NCBI GenBank assembly: GCA_030691225.1
Contig: JAUYES010000337.1
Coordinates: 1-7,459, forward strand
Reading direction: 5' to 3'
Source: Holophaga sp.
GTDB lineage: Bacteria; Acidobacteriota; Holophagae; Holophagales; Holophagaceae
DNA: 7,459 nt
This document shows, piece after piece, positions 4,726 through 7,459 of the stretch (within the stretch, counting starts at the first letter, position 1; each line of letters starts with the position of its first letter). The notes under the pieces are model-generated. The model did not search any database. It was given only the letters and a program-made list of their open reading frames with translations, and was not told the DNA's origin. A program made the translations under genes and the position numbers.

Positions 4726-7459
4726 CGCGTTCGCCCCCCGCATGGACTGGAATTAAGCGTTGGGGTTGGAGGGCGCTGATATCGCGCTCCCAGCCTTGGA
4801 CTTCCTCCCACGAGGGACGACAGGTCCAAACACCTTCGCCCTCGGGAAGCCCCCGAAGAAACACATAGACCACGCCCCCAAAGGCGCGATCGTAATGAGC
4901 ACCATCGGTGATGCCCAGGAAGCGACAGGCCGTCACGGTGTAGATCTTCACTTGCAGGAGGTAGTGCCCTTGAACGGTTTCCTCCAGATGGGCGGCGTCG
5001 TAGCCCGCCAGTCGATTGGTCTTCCAGTCCAGCACATGCGTTCGCCCCCCCGTTTGGAAGAGCAGATCGATGGAGCCGGTCAGGTAATCGGAACGCTCCG
5101 GGTAGGGAGTGATGAAATCCAATTCCCTCAAGAATTGTTCCGATTGGGAAAGGGCCACGGTCCCGCCGTTGGGCAGCCGAATAGGGCGCGTCATGGCCGC
5201 ATGGGCCCAGCGCAAGGCCTCGCTACGATCCTCGGCGGCAAGGCAGGCCTCGGCCAGGGTTGTCGTGGCGGGAAGCGCCATCCAAGCCGCCAGATCTCGG
5301 CCTTGGAAGGACTCCAGGTCCACTCGCTGGAGGAAGGCATGAACCTGGGTGCCGAATTTCTTGCCACCCTTGGGACCGCCAGGCAGCGTTGTTTCTTTTA
5401 CATCCTCGAGTTCATGGTCGTTGGTCCCGATCCGTTCCAGGCCTTGCTGCAGGCCCGAATAACTGAACACCCATGTGGGACAGCCACGGCGACGCAAGGC
5501 AAGGAAATCGGGGCGAGCCAAGGGGGGAGGCAGACGAAGGTCCCAAGGCAGGGGAGGCAAAACACTTGCCGGAAGCCCCTCCACTCGCGGTGGAATTTGT
5601 TCGATCCCATCGTGCGACCGAGGCTCCTGCGCGGGCCCAAGCAGGGACTGCAACCGAAGATTGACCGTGCGGTAGAGGCCCCCTTTGGGGTTGCCGGACT
5701 TCTCGAAATTTCCAAGCGGACTGGGTTCCTCAGCCCCGGGAACGTAGCGGGGTAATAGCAGTTGGGCTTCGGCCCGGGTCAAGGCCACATAGGCTAAGCG
5801 TTCCCACTCTTCCTGCGCCTCCGCCTCGATCCAGGCCCGAACCTCCGCAGGGGCGGCCTTCACCGAACCCACCCAGGCTCGGCGCTCACGGCCCCGATGG
5901 TAGCGATGGACCAGACCGCCGCCGCCACTGCCCTTGCCGGTGCCCCCGAAGAGCACCACGATGGGCGCCTGAAGGCCCTTGGCTTTGTGCATGGTAAGGA
6001 TCTGCACCGCTCCGCCCTGCCGCTCCAGGCGCTGCGTTTCCCCGTCTTCCACCGAAGGCCGTTCTTGCCCGTCGATCCAGCGCTGCACCTGAATGGCCAG
6101 ATCGGCAAGCGTGGAGTGCCCACCGAGGGCTTCCTGCTGAAGAAGTTCCAGAATGTGCTGCAGGTTGGTCAGCGTGCGCTGATTCTCTTCGAGAAAGAGA
6201 AGGCGCTGGCTCACGCCACTTTCGGCGACCAGACGATTGAAAAGTTCTCCAAAACGGCCGCTTTGGGCCAATTCTCGCCAGCCAAACAGCAACGCCAGAA
6301 TGGGATGACCTTCCGGCAATTCCCGGGCCCCTTCCGCTTCCGTGAAGGACAGCCCAAAGAAGGGTCCCAACAAGGCCTTGGCGCGCCGGCATTCATCGAA
6401 GGGCGTTTCAATGGCCAGCAGGATATCCCGGCAGGCCGCCGCCTCCGGCCCATCGAAAAGCCCGTTTTGCCGATAGAGCATCGAAGGAATGCCCACTTCC
6501 TTCAAAGCCTGAGCGATCGGTCGACCTTCCTTGAGGGTTTGCGTCAGCACAAATACGTCTTCATAGCGCAGCCGAGTCGGGCGGCCCGACCCGTTAAAGT
6601 GGGCGACGGCGAGTGTTTCCTTAAGCGCCTCGGCTAGCGCTCGGGCTGCCTGGAGCTTGGTGTTCCTAGCCTTTTCCCGACCGACGGCAACATCCACCAT
6701 GCGAAGGGCGGGAAGGTCCTGATTCTCGGCATCCATCAACCGCAGTGACGGTCTGCCACAGGTGACCGGATGCCGGTAGTGGTCCGCGTTGGCTCCCGAG
6801 AAGAAAACCGTGCCCTCGGATTCCCGAAGCAGGGCGTTGGTGACTTGGATGATGTTCGGGGTCGACCGGAAATTTTGTTCCAGCACCAAGGGCTCGCGCC
6901 CAGTCTGGGCTTGAAGCGCTTGGAGTGCGGCCTCGTAGGTGGGTAAATCGCCCCCGCGAAAGCCGTAGATCGCCTGCTTGGGATCGCCCACCAGAAACAG
7001 CCGATGACTACCGGGAGAGTTCAAGAAAACTCGGCTGAAGATGCCCCATTGCTGGCGGTCCGTGTCCTGAAATTCGTCGATCAGGGCGATCTCGAAGCGT
7101 TCTCGAAGACGCTGTACCAGGCCTTCGCCCTGGGGGCTTTCCAGGGTTTCGGCGACCTGGGTGATCATGTCGTCGAAGTCGTAGAGGCCTTCTTCTGTTT
7201 TCGCGCGCTGCAATTCCTGGCGCAGCGGGGGCAGGAAGGCCGCCACCAGGATGGCCTTGAAATTGACCAACTCGGCCACGGCCCTAGCCAACCGTGCCGC
7301 CTCCCCTTCCAGGCCATCGACACAAATCTTTTCGAGGGATTCGCTCCGTTTTTCGAGCCAAGCGAAATCGCCCCAGAATTGCTCTGGCGAGTCTGATTCC
7401 AGCGAGGGTTTCAAGCGTCCCAGAATCGCCTCGAGGCAGTTCTCAATGGCGACGTGGCC
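4718..7459 (-). CDS. recB: RecB, 3'-5' helicase-nuclease subunit of exodeoxyribonuclease V, 5' end outside window
   Basis: RecB is the UvrD-like 3'-5' motor and the only nuclease of RecBCD. The frame is open to the right edge, giving about 913 of an expected 1,150-1,200 residues. The N-terminal Walker A and roughly 250-300 residues are missing, so a TTG at 7414 is an internal codon and not the start. Counting from that TTG, the motifs are: YDFDDMI (78-84), Walker B LIDEFQDTD (111-119), III VGDPKQAIYGFRGGD (142-156), IV QNFRSTP (180-186), V TMHKAKGL (474-481) and VI YVALTRA (542-548). The C-terminal PD-(D/E)XK nuclease shows H692 in GTQVHAFL, D783 in GSIDLLF, D796 and K798 in LDWKTN, and a QxxxY (Q821, Y825). 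These correspond to the E. coli catalytic H956, D1067, D1080 and K1082. Both activities therefore look intact. The recD neighbour argues for RecBCD rather than AddAB; recC is expected upstream, beyond the right edge. The stop overlaps recD. Confidence 0.97.
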   Translation of the reverse strand, partial: GHVAIENCLEAILGRLKPSLESDSPEQFWGDFAWLEKRSESLEKICVDGLEGEAARLARAVAELVNFKAILVAAFLPPLRQELQRAKTEEGLYDFDDMITQVAETLESPQGEGLVQRLRERFEIALIDEFQDTDRQQWGIFSRVFLNSPGSHRLFLVGDPKQAIYGFRGGDLPTYEAALQALQAQTGREPLVLEQNFRSTPNIIQVTNALLRESEGTVFFSGANADHYRHPVTCGRPSLRLMDAENQDLPALRMVDVAVGREKARNTKLQAARALAEALKETLAVAHFNGSGRPTRLRYEDVFVLTQTLKEGRPIAQALKEVGIPSMLYRQNGLFDGPEAAACRDILLAIETPFDECRRAKALLGPFFGLSFTEAEGARELPEGHPILALLFGWRELAQSGRFGELFNRLVAESGVSQRLLFLEENQRTLTNLQHILELLQQEALGGHSTLADLAIQVQRWIDGQERPSVEDGETQRLERQGGAVQILTMHKAKGLQAPIVVLFGGTGKGSGGGGLVHRYHRGRERRAWVGSVKAAPAEVRAWIEAEAQEEWERLAYVALTRAEAQLLLPRYVPGAEEPSPLGNFEKSGNPKGGLYRTVNLRLQSLLGPAQEPRSHDGIEQIPPRVEGLPASVLPPLPWDLRLPPPLARPDFLALRRRGCPTWVFSYSGLQQGLERIGTNDHELEDVKETTLPGGPKGGKKFGTQVHAFLQRVDLESFQGRDLAAWMALPATTTLAEACLAAEDRSEALRWAHAAMTRPIRLPNGGTVALSQSEQFLRELDFITPYPERSDYLTGSIDLLFQTGGRTHVLDWKTNRLAGYDAAHLEETVQGHYLLQVKIYTVTACRFLGITDGAHYDRAFGGVVYVFLRGLPEGEGVWTCRPSWEEVQGWERDISALQPQRLIPVHAGGERDV

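Noticed and set aside
4760..5755. 331-codon open frame on the plus strand
   Set aside because: It lies wholly antisense to the conserved RecB nuclease region, its translation shows no recognisable motif, and it arises from GC-rich codon use opposite a real gene.
5921..5950. GGTGKGS in RecB as a second P-loop
   Set aside because: It lies just after motif V (HKAKG) within the UvrD-like core, where no nucleotide-binding loop is expected, and continues into a glycine-rich linker. It is a chance resemblance.
7412..7414. TTG at 7414 as the recB start
   Set aside because: The frame stays open to the window edge, and the protein from this TTG lacks Walker A and about a quarter of RecB, so the true start lies to the right.
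1..7459. CRISPR array, tRNA/rRNA, insertion sequence, attachment site, or an E. coli-type Chi site (GCTGGTGG)
   Set aside because: Reading both strands by eye, I saw no direct-repeat/spacer pattern, RNA gene, terminal repeats or transposase, and no exact Chi octamer. Chi is lineage-specific anyway, and no systematic search was run.

Overview
All supported genes in this window lie on the minus strand and form one tightly packed, co-directional block. In transcription order (right to left) they are: the C-terminal three quarters of recB (cut by the right edge), recD, a small HIT-family (HinT-like) nucleotide hydrolase, and a large periplasmic beta-propeller sensor protein (cut by the left edge). 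The gaps are an 8-nt overlap (recB/recD), 18 nt (recD/HIT) and 48 nt (HIT/sensor). No stretch longer than 48 nt lacks a gene. The spacing fits a single operon; its promoter, and probably recC, would lie beyond the right edge.

Region 4718-7459 encodes RecB, a UvrD-like 3'-5' helicase fused to a C-terminal PD-(D/E)XK nuclease. Region 2803-4725 encodes RecD, the 5'-3' SF1 helicase. Together with RecC they would form the RecBCD double-strand-break resection enzyme. All helicase motifs downstream of the truncated N-terminus, and the nuclease residues, look intact. Region 2434-2784 is a compact HIT protein with the H-x-H-x-H triad and an N-terminal CxxC pair.

Region 1-2385 is an uninterrupted 795-codon frame with a GTG start and no stop inside the window. 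It reads as a signal peptide, 14 regulator-propeller repeats (fitting two seven-bladed propellers), a Y_Y_Y-type beta-sandwich, and the start of a transmembrane helix at the left edge. The cytoplasmic output domain (histidine kinase, GGDEF or other) is outside the window and cannot be named.

Organism: a Gram-negative bacterium with moderately high GC (about 60% by eye). RecBCD rather than AddAB, plus a propeller/Y_Y_Y sensor, would fit Acidobacteriota (Holophagae-like) or some Proteobacteria. This is a guess from gene content, not a placement. The recB-recD-HIT part is ordinary housekeeping. The least routine features are the sensor gene placed directly behind the repair genes and its regular 14-repeat architecture. 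I do not see a previously undescribed defence or mobile system here.
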